A stretch of 12,889 nt of DNA from an uncultured Bacteriovorax sp. (GTDB lineage: Bacteria > Bdellovibrionota > Bacteriovoracia > Bacteriovoracales > Bacteriovoracaceae): NCBI GenBank assembly GCA_946480715.1, contig CAMLKK010000058.1, positions 1 through 12,889 on the forward strand, in the 5' to 3' direction. A program made the position numbers and the translations under genes. This document shows, piece after piece, positions 1 to 6,086 of this stretch (its first letter is position 1; every line of letters starts with the position of its first letter). Below the pieces are notes generated by a model. It saw nothing but the letters and a program-made list of their open reading frames with translations. It searched no databases and had not been told where the DNA came from.

Positions 1-929
1 ATGGTTCTCGTTTCATTTCCGTGATCGATGATAACAACGTTACCATAAGAACCTAGAGGTCCCGTATGGGCGATTTTACCAGCGCGAGTTGCTCTGACTT
101 CGTTTTTACCCTGGAAGTTAAACGTTACGCCCGCTTTTTTATATTCAATTCCTTGATGAGCATAAATAGGCGGATAAAATGTCTCACCCGAAAGAGGCTG
201 TGAAGGTATTTTAATTTCTTCGGTAATTTGCAATGGAGCCAGCTGCTCACGTTGCTTAGCTTTTTGTGTGCTCATTCGAGTCATTGCTAATTTGTTTTTT
301 ACTTCATCAAATTTAGATTGAGTCGCGTTTTTCTCTTGTCCTTGACGTTCAAGCTCTGTGCGCAACTCACGTTTTCTCTGCTCGAGTTCGTTCATGACAG
401 CGAGTAAATCTTTTTCAGTTTCCATTGAGTTTTGAAGCTTTTCTTGAAGAGCTTCTACATCGTCGCGAACGCCTTTATTCTCTTTCATAACACCGGCAAG
501 ATCACTTAAGCGGCGTTGAAGATTGTCGATCAGAATTTTGCGTGAAAGCAAGGCCGAAGGATTTTCTGTATTTTCTAATTTATTGAGAAGGGCCGCCATC
601 AAAAGATTTTTAGTTTGAGTATAACTTTTCTTCAAACTTTCATTGTCGAGATCAGCATTCTTTTTAGCGTTTGTTAATGCTTCTTCCAGGCGTGCTCTTT
701 CTTCAGCGAGTTTAAGATATTTTTTATTGTTGAGCCCAAGACTAACATCAACTTCAGACACTTCTTTAGTAAGAGAGACGATTAGCTTATTTTGTTCGTT
801 AAGACGTTTTTTCATCTCAACAATATTCTCAACACCGCCTTCCTGAACGTTATTTGTCTCAACCGCGGAGTAAACTGTTCCAGCGGCCAGTAACGTGGCA
901 AGAGCTATAGTTTTGAGGGGAAATCGCAT
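1..929 (-). CDS. EnvC-like amidase activator (coiled coil plus LytM/M23 domain), 3' end beyond window
   Basis: This gene has no stop before the window edge; 309 residues are visible. The start ATG at 929 sits 1 nt past the ftsX stop, and GGGAGAG lies 8 nt upstream of it. Residues 1-22 form a signal peptide (MRFPLKTIALATLLAAGTVYSA). Residues about 30-230 are charged and heptad-rich, as in the EnvC/PcsB coiled coil. Residues about 251-309 start an M23/LytM domain, with GSYGNVVIIDHG at 293-304. The first zinc motif (HxGxD in active M23 enzymes) aligns best with KAGVT at 265-269, which has neither His nor Asp. Spacing to VRA at 278-280 matches E. coli EnvC, also a non-catalytic LytM protein. A nearby HQGIE (258-262) is a less likely alternative. 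By family knowledge, EnvC binds periplasmic FtsX and activates cell-wall amidases at the septum. The second zinc motif is not visible, so catalytic loss is only half shown. Confidence 0.85.
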   Translation of the reverse strand, partial: MRFPLKTIALATLLAAGTVYSAVETNNVQEGGVENIVEMKKRLNEQNKLIVSLTKEVSEVDVSLGLNNKKYLKLAEERARLEEALTNAKKNADLDNESLKKSYTQTKNLLMAALLNKLENTENPSALLSRKILIDNLQRRLSDLAGVMKENKGVRDDVEALQEKLQNSMETEKDLLAVMNELEQRKRELRTELERQGQEKNATQSKFDEVKNKLAMTRMSTQKAKQREQLAPLQITEEIKIPSQPLSGETFYPPIYAHQGIEYKKAGVTFNFQGKNEVRATRAGKIAHTGPLGSYGNVVIIDHGNETRT

Positions 930-930
930 T

Positions 931-1725
931 TTAGTGACTCTCCCAACGATACTTTTTAGCATGAAGGGCAGTTCCTAAAATAAAGATCATAAGAGCAACA
1001 AGAAGATTGATCGGTTGAGGCATGCCAAGTGCGAAAGTTGCACCAACTGAAATAATAAAGAAAAGTGTAAGTCCGTTAACTGCGACTTTAAGTCCGACTT
1101 TCTGTTTTCTTTGGTAGCTTTCTAAAATGTATGAAGCTTCAGCGATTTTTACTCGAACTGAAAGAAGTGAAATCGCCCAGAAAATGAAAACGATAAAGAG
1201 ATAAAGTGAGTAGCCCCACGTTTTAATCACTCCAATAAATTGGGTGCGTTTATCAATCATTTGATCTGGCGCTTTAATAGCTCCTAATGTGATATTGCCC
1301 TCACCCACCAAGTGAGTAAGGTAGTCGCGAATAAGTTCTTTGGGACGAGTCTTAAGATCTTTTGCGTATGTGATTTTCAATCCGGCGTAGTTAAGATCAA
1401 GACCTGAATCCGTCAAATCACCTTGAACCGAACCTAAAATACTTTTTACTTCTTCTTTAATTTGATCTTCAGAAAGAATATCAACTTTGAAAACACCAGG
1501 AAGCACGGCCATTTGGCGAGCAACACTTTGGTACGATTCACTTGAAGCAATCAGTGCGTAGAAAAAGTCCCCTGCTTTGTTTTCAGGAATCATTTTAGTG
1601 AATTGCTCTTCAAGATAAGATTTTTGTCCGATCGAAAGAACGAGAATAATAGAAAAAAGGAAAAGAAAAAATCCTCTGATCGGTGATTTCTTCAAAATTT
1701 TAAAAAACTGAATTAGATAAAACAT
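931..1725 (-). CDS. ftsX: Cell division ABC transporter permease FtsX
   Basis: FtsX is the membrane half of the FtsEX complex, which passes cytoplasmic ATP hydrolysis by FtsE to a periplasmic murein hydrolase activator. The 264-residue protein has the FtsX topology: a short cytoplasmic N-terminus, TM1 at about 17-33, a large periplasmic loop at about 35-165, and three clustered TM segments at about 170-189, 211-233 and 237-254. It is somewhat shorter than E. coli FtsX (about 350 residues), mainly at the N-terminus. The start ATG at 1725 overlaps the end of ftsE by 13 nt and has only a weak GGGG ahead of it, so translation is probably coupled to ftsE. The EnvC-like gene follows after 1 nt. Sequence similarity of FtsX is generally low, so the assignment rests on topology plus the position between ftsE and envC. 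Confidence 0.88.
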   Translation of the reverse strand: MFYLIQFFKILKKSPIRGFFLFLFSIILVLSIGQKSYLEEQFTKMIPENKAGDFFYALIASSESYQSVARQMAVLPGVFKVDILSEDQIKEEVKSILGSVQGDLTDSGLDLNYAGLKITYAKDLKTRPKELIRDYLTHLVGEGNITLGAIKAPDQMIDKRTQFIGVIKTWGYSLYLFIVFIFWAISLLSVRVKIAEASYILESYQRKQKVGLKVAVNGLTLFFIISVGATFALGMPQPINLLVALMIFILGTALHAKKYRWESH

Positions 1726-2447
1726 GCATGCCCCGAATACACTAAACGTCCGTTGTCCAAGTGAATAATTCGGCCAGTGAAACTCTTAATGAGTTCTTTA
1801 TTATGTGTGGCCCAGATAACAGTCAATCCTCTCTTCGTATTGTAGAGATTAAGCACATCGAAAAGTCTGCGTGTATTGTCGATATCAAGTGATGATGTTG
1901 GCTCATCTGCAATGAGAACATCAGGTCTAGTCAGTAGCGCTCTGATGATTGCTACTTTTTGTTTGAGTCCACCGTTAGCATCATTCACTTTTAAATTGAG
2001 ACGGTCTTTAATTCCAAGAATGCGGGCAAGCTCGTGCATGTCTGTTATGAATTCGCTTTTCGAAGCATAAACAGAAGAGTCGTAAGCAAACATTAAATTT
2101 TCTTCGCAAGTATATTTGCCCATGAGGCGAAGATCTTGAAACACATTTGAGATGAAAAGATTCTTTTTTCCAGCAAAGAAATCTGGACGAATAATTTTTC
2201 CGTTTGTTGGATTTTGAAGTCCTGAGAGAACTTTAAGTAATGTTGTTTTACCTGCACCAGAAGCGCCAGTAACAAAAACAATTTCTCCGCGCTCAATTGT
2301 GAGTTGAACATTTTTCAAAGCGCGAATGTCTCCGAATTCAACGGAAACATCTTCACAGTAGAACACTGGACCTTTCGATGACTGGGCACCGAGACCTTTG
2401 TGGCCTTTATTATTTTTTAGTTGTGATGATGGCGTTTGATTAAACAT
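1713..2447 (-). CDS. ftsE: Cell division ATP-binding protein FtsE
   Basis: This is the ABC ATPase of the FtsEX division complex, acting on the cytoplasmic face of the septal membrane. I chose ATG 2447 (244 residues): AAGAGAG lies 8 nt upstream, whereas an in-frame GTG at 2456 has that same AGAG directly against it. Visible ABC elements are Walker A GASGAGKT at 61-68, Q-loop Gln104, Walker B LIADEP with Asp181-Glu182, the D-loop SSLD, and the H-loop His215. The signature motif is altered: ANGGLKQK at 157-164 where FtsE proteins normally have LSGG followed by E/Q, so the Ser that contacts ATP gamma-phosphate is Asn. About 26 polar residues precede the ABC domain, which E. coli FtsE (222 residues) lacks. 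It overlaps ftsX by 13 nt. Lpt/Lol-type ABC ATPases look similar, but the ftsX-envC neighbours favour FtsE. Confidence 0.92.
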   Translation of the reverse strand: MFNQTPSSQLKNNKGHKGLGAQSSKGPVFYCEDVSVEFGDIRALKNVQLTIERGEIVFVTGASGAGKTTLLKVLSGLQNPTNGKIIRPDFFAGKKNLFISNVFQDLRLMGKYTCEENLMFAYDSSVYASKSEFITDMHELARILGIKDRLNLKVNDANGGLKQKVAIIRALLTRPDVLIADEPTSSLDIDNTRRLFDVLNLYNTKRGLTVIWATHNKELIKSFTGRIIHLDNGRLVYSGHACFI

Positions 2448-2572
2448 AAGCGACACTCTCTTACTGTGATGTCTAATACTGAAAATACGTCCTGATTTTC
2501 AGGGGAGTTATCCCACTTAAATGTTACATCGGATTTGTTTTTTAGGATAGATTTTTGCAAAACCAACATCAT
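2417..2572 (-). other. Possible 51-residue small ORF overlapping the ftsE start
   Basis: An ATG at 2572 (with a second ATG at 2569) opens a 51-codon frame ending in TAA at 2417-2419. It covers nearly all of the ftsE upstream region and overlaps the first ftsE codons in another frame. The residue mix is plausible for a protein (for example DVTFKWDNSPENQDVFSVLD), ending in a His-rich KRHHHN. I see no convincing Shine-Dalgarno sequence before either ATG. It could be a leader peptide coupled to ftsE, a remnant of an older reading frame, or chance. Confidence 0.15.
2479..2514. promoter_or_regulatory. Inverted repeats in the ftsE upstream region
   Basis: CTGAAAAT (2479-2486) and ATTTTCAG (2495-2502) form a perfect 8-bp inverted repeat around an 8-nt spacer. 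It overlaps an alternative small hairpin (CCTGA-AAA-TCAGG on the minus strand) and is followed by GGGA/TCCC (2503-2506 and 2511-2514). The element lies 32-67 bp before the ftsE ATG. It has no T-run, so it is more like an operator or mRNA leader structure than a terminator. I found no convincing -35/-10 pair in this 152-nt gap. Confidence 0.3.
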
Positions 2573-2599
2573 TACTCAGGTAATTTTTTCACGCCTAAA

Positions 2600-4048
2600 C
2601 TAGCTGAAACTTCCCTCGATAATCCCCTCTTTGAGAAGGAGTTCGTACGCCGAAGTTGAGCAGTAAACGTTTGGAATGAAGTTGTTGCTATTAAACAATT
2701 TTGAGATGAGTGAGTTTTCCACATCTCCAAGTAGTTTAACTTCTCCATTTTCCATGGCAATTTTCACGGCATCCCTGTCGAGAAGCACGTTTGCCAGCTG
2801 AGATGACGATGAATTTCGGGCGACGTTTTTCGGAGATCGCACGAACATAATAGATTTTGTCGGAATGTCCGAGAGAACCCAGTCCGCAGGTCCACCCTTT
2901 TTCTTCAGGAAATCTTCGATTTCAAGGTATTTGGCCTGGGCCTTTTTAATGTATTTTTCAATGGCCTGAGGATCATCTTGCGAAAGCAGTCTGGACTTAA
3001 ATTCTTCGCACCGGATAGCTTTGCCTCCTGAAGCGAGTAAAATCGTCCGGGCCATGTCTTTCATTTTTGGGTTTTTGTCGAGATCGCCATTCATGAGATG
3101 TTTGTGAACAAGTCCCATGAAGTAAGTATCGTTGAATCCATAAAACTTCATTGGATTGTTTTCAATCATGTCGAGCAATTCGCTGTAGCGATAGATCCAA
3201 CCCTTTTCAAGAAAATAGAAACAAATTTTTTCAGCGATCGCATCGAACTTTGCTCCTCTTGGTGAGCGAATAACCTGCGAGTACCAGCTAAAACGACTCG
3301 TGAGGAAATCTTCTACACAATGAAGAGCATTATGTCTGACAGTGAGAATATCGTGATTGTCGATGCGTTTAACCTGAAAGTGATAAAGCAGATAATCACG
3401 GTCGTACGATCCGTATTTCAAACCGGTGTAGTGAGCATCTCTTAGGAGATAGTCCATCCGATCGCAATCAACTTCTGAATGCAGAATCTGATTGGCGAGA
3501 ATTGATTCATCAACACCTTTTACAAGATCAGAAATGCGTTGAGGATCAATGCCATATTTTTTGAGAATGTGAGTGATCCCACCTTCGTAATCAGTATTTT
3601 TAATGATGAAAGCACCAAGATTTTCGTGATCGTCAGGAAGACCTTTTCCATTTTTTGCTTTAGTCGTCTCACCGTATTCGATGTATGCGCCTTCAGTTGT
3701 GTGTGAAAAAAGAAATGTTCCGAGGTCATGCATGAGGGCCGCAAGACGAACGCTCTTATGATAAATGGCTTCTGGAGTTCGGCAGTCAGCATCCATGAGT
3801 TCATTTTCAGAAACGGCACGTTTACATGACTCTAAAATTTTATGAGCGTTGAACATGACTCCAATTGAGTGATGAAAACGCGAGTGCTCAGCTCCCGGAA
3901 AAACGTAACAAGAAAATCCTAATTGTTTAATCCAGCGCAGACGCTGATAAAATGGGCTTGATATAATTTCCCACTCAATTGGATTGAGCTTGATAAAACC
4001 ATAGATAGGATCGTAAATGACGTGTTTTTTTTGAACTGTTTGAGTCAT
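2600..4048 (-). CDS. HD-domain phosphohydrolase (SAMHD1/dNTPase-like family)
   Basis: This 482-residue cytoplasmic protein resembles the HD-superfamily dNTP triphosphohydrolase-like group (COG1078 type, related to SAMHD1). Family members typically hydrolyse nucleotides using a His/His-Asp/Asp metal site. The frame extends to a start at 4117, but that start lies beyond a terminator hairpin. ATG 4048 is preferred because GGAAGG lies about 10 nt upstream and the family-typical N-terminus (VIYDPIYGFIKL) follows. Metal-site residues are His60 in RFHHSIGV, His107-Asp108 in LMHDLG, and Asp194 in SEVDCDRMDYLLRDAHYTG. His116 (FSH) and His141 (DHENLG), which match the catalytic histidines of SAMHD1, are present. 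The usual HDxGHGPFSH is here HDLGTFLFSH, so the His after Gly is Thr111. The substrate cannot be read from sequence. No partner gene is evident: a terminator precedes it and a 152-nt gap separates it from ftsE. Confidence 0.85.
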   Translation of the reverse strand: MTQTVQKKHVIYDPIYGFIKLNPIEWEIISSPFYQRLRWIKQLGFSCYVFPGAEHSRFHHSIGVMFNAHKILESCKRAVSENELMDADCRTPEAIYHKSVRLAALMHDLGTFLFSHTTEGAYIEYGETTKAKNGKGLPDDHENLGAFIIKNTDYEGGITHILKKYGIDPQRISDLVKGVDESILANQILHSEVDCDRMDYLLRDAHYTGLKYGSYDRDYLLYHFQVKRIDNHDILTVRHNALHCVEDFLTSRFSWYSQVIRSPRGAKFDAIAEKICFYFLEKGWIYRYSELLDMIENNPMKFYGFNDTYFMGLVHKHLMNGDLDKNPKMKDMARTILLASGGKAIRCEEFKSRLLSQDDPQAIEKYIKKAQAKYLEIEDFLKKKGGPADWVLSDIPTKSIMFVRSPKNVARNSSSSQLANVLLDRDAVKIAMENGEVKLLGDVENSLISKLFNSNNFIPNVYCSTSAYELLLKEGIIEGSFS

Positions 4049-4077
4049 GTTAGTTGTACCTTCCGTTGTCCAACTGG

Positions 4078-4109
4078 AAAAAAAAGGCCCTCGCATGGAA
4101 GCGAGGGCC
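4078..4109 (-). terminator. Rho-independent terminator after the 73-residue gene
   Basis: A perfect 9-bp GC-rich stem, GGCCCTCGC (4086-4094) with GCGAGGGCC (4101-4109), has a 6-nt loop. On the minus strand it is followed directly by eight T residues (4085-4078). It lies 16 nt after the stop of the small protein gene and ends only 30 nt before the HD-protein start codon. A T-run on the other side (about 4117-4122) is weaker and offset by several bases, so minus-strand termination is the main reading. Confidence 0.92.
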
Positions 4110-4124
4110 GAGATCATTTTTTAA

Positions 4125-4346
4125 TTAATGTAAATTCTTTTTGCTAGCTGCTTTTTTATCTTTCTTATTTTTCTTCACTGCAAGCATTACTTTTGATTGG
4201 AGTAATTCAAGCATGATCTTCGCTTCACGTCTTAGATCATTTTCGTTCACGAAGCGGTAGAAATTTTCAATATCGATAGCAGTTCTGAAGTTTCTTGGGG
4301 TCTTCGGGCCTTCAGCGACTGTTTCAGTTTCCGTAGTATTTGTCAT
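4125..4346 (-). CDS. Small basic-tailed hypothetical protein (73 aa)
   Basis: I do not recognise this family. ATG 4346 is chosen because GGAGG lies 5 nt upstream; an in-frame TTG at 4358 would place that Shine-Dalgarno inside the gene. The N-terminal ~20 residues are Thr/Glu-rich and look disordered. A predicted helical core follows at about 25-58 (IDIENFYRFVNENDLRRE, then a Leu/Met-rich helix). The C-terminal tail is very Lys-rich (KKNKKDKKAASKKNLH), suggesting contact with nucleic acid or acidic partners. There is no signal peptide or TM segment. It lies 54 nt downstream of the regulator gene with no terminator between them, and a strong terminator follows. Co-transcription with the regulator is therefore likely, although it may also have its own promoter. 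Confidence 0.75.
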   Translation of the reverse strand: MTNTTETETVAEGPKTPRNFRTAIDIENFYRFVNENDLRREAKIMLELLQSKVMLAVKKNKKDKKAASKKNLH

Positions 4347-4367
4347 CGTATCCTCCAACTAAGCAAG

Positions 4368-4394
4368 TTTATATTTTTCGTGACGTCTTTACAA
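4368..4394 (-). promoter_or_regulatory. Weak candidate promoter for the small protein gene
   Basis: On the minus strand TTGTAA (4394-4389) and TATAAA (4373-4368) are separated by 15 nt, shorter than the usual 16-18. The same TTGTAA hexamer is found at the regulator promoter. The site lies about 22 nt before the ATG at 4346. Short spacing makes this tentative. Confidence 0.25.
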
Positions 4395-4400
4395 TACAAG

Positions 4401-5942
4401 TTATGCTTCCTTATCGAACTCGATCCCATAGCTGTGAAGCTTGTTGTAAAGTGTCTTAACCGTGATTCCAAGAACTTTAGCAGTTTTCGTCTTGTTTCCA
4501 CCCAATTCGCCAAGTGTGCTCATGATGTGGTTTTTCTCTAATTCTTCTAGAGTAATGTGTTGGAAATCTGCGGCTTTCTGCAGGGTAACTTTCGGAGCCT
4601 CGATTACTGGTTGTTGAGCTTCTGCATTCTGGATGTTTTGATCCAGGTGAAGTTTTTCAATGATTGATCCTTCAGCTAAAACACTTGCACGCTCTACAAC
4701 GTTTTGAAGTTCTCTCACGTTTCCTGACCAGTTGAACTCTGTAAGAGCTTTGATCGCCGATGGTGAGAAAGATTTTTGTGCATCTTTTGCTTTATTTTGA
4801 TTCAAGAAGAAGTTAGCGATTAGTTCGATATCTTCTTTTCTCTCTCTAAGAGCTGGTGCTTTTAACACTACTGTTGAAAGAGCGAAGTATAAATCTTCTC
4901 TGAAAGATCCAACTCTCACTAGATCCATTAGATCTTTTGTAGAAGCAGAAATCATTCTTACGTCTGACTTAAAGAAACCGTTGCTACCAGCTTTGATTCC
5001 CATTTTGCTAGTGATGAATTGAACAAGTTTGTTCTGAACATTCGGTCCCATTTTCTCAATTGAGTTTAAGAAAAGTGTACCGAAGTTTGAAACTTCAAGC
5101 ATACCCATTTGGCCGTCATTACCAAAAAGTTCAAGATCAAGTTGAGCTTCGTTCATTGTTGAACAGTCAACAGTAACGAATGCTCTGTCACGACGGTGGC
5201 TTCTACAGTGGATTCGACGAGCGATCATTTCCTTTCCTGTAGCTGCTTCACCCATGATGAATGCATTGATATCTTTATCACATACACGGTCAACTAGAGC
5301 GAGAAGATCTTTCATCGCTACTGAGCGACCAATGATTTCTTTTTCCATGATTCTGTATGTATCCTGGATTTTTAATCCAGAACGTGATTCTTGAAGTTCT
5401 TTCTCTTTAAGTTCAATTGTTCTTAAAAGAGTTTCGTTCATGTTCTTAGCGGCCAAATACATTTTCATGTTTTGGATTGGCCCTTTGATTTCGTTAAGAA
5501 CTGACATACCTGAAGTCATGTCGTCTTTATTAAATTCACGTGAACTGTCTTTCATTTGAATGTGGATTGATCCAAGGATCACACCTTCGCTTGCGATTGG
5601 AAGACAAAGTTCTGCCTTAATTCCTTCAAGGGCCTCAAGTGCAAAAACCGGATCGCGTTCTACTGTATTTGAGAAGTATCCTCTTTTTGTGCGAGCGATG
5701 TATCCAGCTGCGCCCATACCTTTTTCAAGAATTTTTCCGTGTTGAACAGCTTGACCGTTGTGGGCCATAAGTTGTGCTGAACCGTTATCAAGAAGTTTAT
5801 AAACAAGAACGTTGTGTGCGTTCATGTGGTTCATGAAGAATTTGTTTAGTGATGTGAAAAAGTGAGATTCATCCAGACTCAAAAATAGTGTTGAAGATAG
5901 GTCAATTAGAGCTGTTTTCTGGTTAGTCATTGAAGCTGTCAT
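4401..5942 (-). CDS. GAF-AAA+-Fis regulator of the NtrC class with degenerate ATPase centre
   Basis: This 513-residue protein has the architecture of a bacterial enhancer-binding protein. A GAF-like sensor spans about 15-165 and a probable coiled-coil linker about 165-195. An AAA+ domain covers about 203-440, and a Fis-type helix-turn-helix about 465-507 (NKTKTAKVLGITVKTLYNKL). Walker A is GEAATGKE at 231-238, and WSGNVREL at 405-412 is intact. Key parts for sigma54 activation are missing. After LFG (272-274) the chain passes within about 13 residues to GTLFL (288-292), with no room for the GAFTGA loop. Walker B is Asn293-Ser294 instead of Asp-Glu. The sensor I Asn is Thr335. Of the two Arg fingers in the FRxDLxxRL motif, Arg348 is kept and the second is Ala354. 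I infer a DNA-binding regulator that may bind ATP but should not hydrolyse it normally or remodel sigma54. Start ATG 5942 has AGGAG 7 nt upstream. The target genes are unknown. Confidence 0.88.
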   Translation of the reverse strand: MTASMTNQKTALIDLSSTLFLSLDESHFFTSLNKFFMNHMNAHNVLVYKLLDNGSAQLMAHNGQAVQHGKILEKGMGAAGYIARTKRGYFSNTVERDPVFALEALEGIKAELCLPIASEGVILGSIHIQMKDSSREFNKDDMTSGMSVLNEIKGPIQNMKMYLAAKNMNETLLRTIELKEKELQESRSGLKIQDTYRIMEKEIIGRSVAMKDLLALVDRVCDKDINAFIMGEAATGKEMIARRIHCRSHRRDRAFVTVDCSTMNEAQLDLELFGNDGQMGMLEVSNFGTLFLNSIEKMGPNVQNKLVQFITSKMGIKAGSNGFFKSDVRMISASTKDLMDLVRVGSFREDLYFALSTVVLKAPALRERKEDIELIANFFLNQNKAKDAQKSFSPSAIKALTEFNWSGNVRELQNVVERASVLAEGSIIEKLHLDQNIQNAEAQQPVIEAPKVTLQKAADFQHITLEELEKNHIMSTLGELGGNKTKTAKVLGITVKTLYNKLHSYGIEFDKEA

Positions 5943-5996
5943 TGTTTAACTCCTGGACATATTAGTCTGTAATAAGCGCGTTGCGTTACTTGGTAA

Positions 5997-6025
5997 ATAA
6001 TACAGTGCGTCTGAAAAATTTACAA
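5997..6025 (-). promoter_or_regulatory. Sigma70-type promoter for the NtrC-class regulator
   Basis: On the minus strand TTGTAA (6025-6020) and TATTAT (6002-5997) are separated by 17 nt. They match the housekeeping consensus at 4/6 and 5/6 positions. The leader to the ATG at 5942 would be about 48 nt and includes the AGGAG ribosome site. No -24/-12 (GG-N10-GC) sigma54 element was seen in this gap. Confidence 0.6.
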
Positions 6026-6045
6026 GACTAAAATGCTCAGTGATT

Positions 6046-6086
6046 AAAAAAAAGACGTAATACTTCGTGATTTCTAGAAGTTATAC
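6046..6086 (-). terminator. Probable Rho-independent terminator after tolB
   Basis: On the minus strand GTATAACTTC (6086-6077) can pair with GAAGTATTAC (6066-6057) as about nine base pairs with two single-base bulges around a 10-nt loop. Three nt later come eight T residues (6053-6046). The stem starts inside the last codons of tolB and includes its stop. It is AT-rich and so weaker than the terminator at 4078-4109. Confidence 0.45.

Noticed and set aside
643..846. Plus-strand open frame opposite the coiled coil of the EnvC-like gene
   Set aside because: The antisense of a Glu/Lys/Leu-rich coiled coil often gives Ser/Phe-rich open frames. No ribosome site or family feature supports it.
2491..2514. 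Hairpin in the ftsE leader considered as a terminator for the HD gene
   Set aside because: No T-run follows on the minus strand and the stems are short, so a Rho-independent terminator is not supported.
3520..3819. Minus-strand open frame of 99 codons inside the HD-protein gene
   Set aside because: It lies wholly within the HD gene in another frame, across conserved HD motifs, and has no recognisable features of its own.
5943..6073. Search for a sigma54 (-24/-12) promoter near the NtrC-class regulator
   Set aside because: No GG-N10-GC spacing was found in the gap. A sigma70-type pair with 17-nt spacing explains the promoter.
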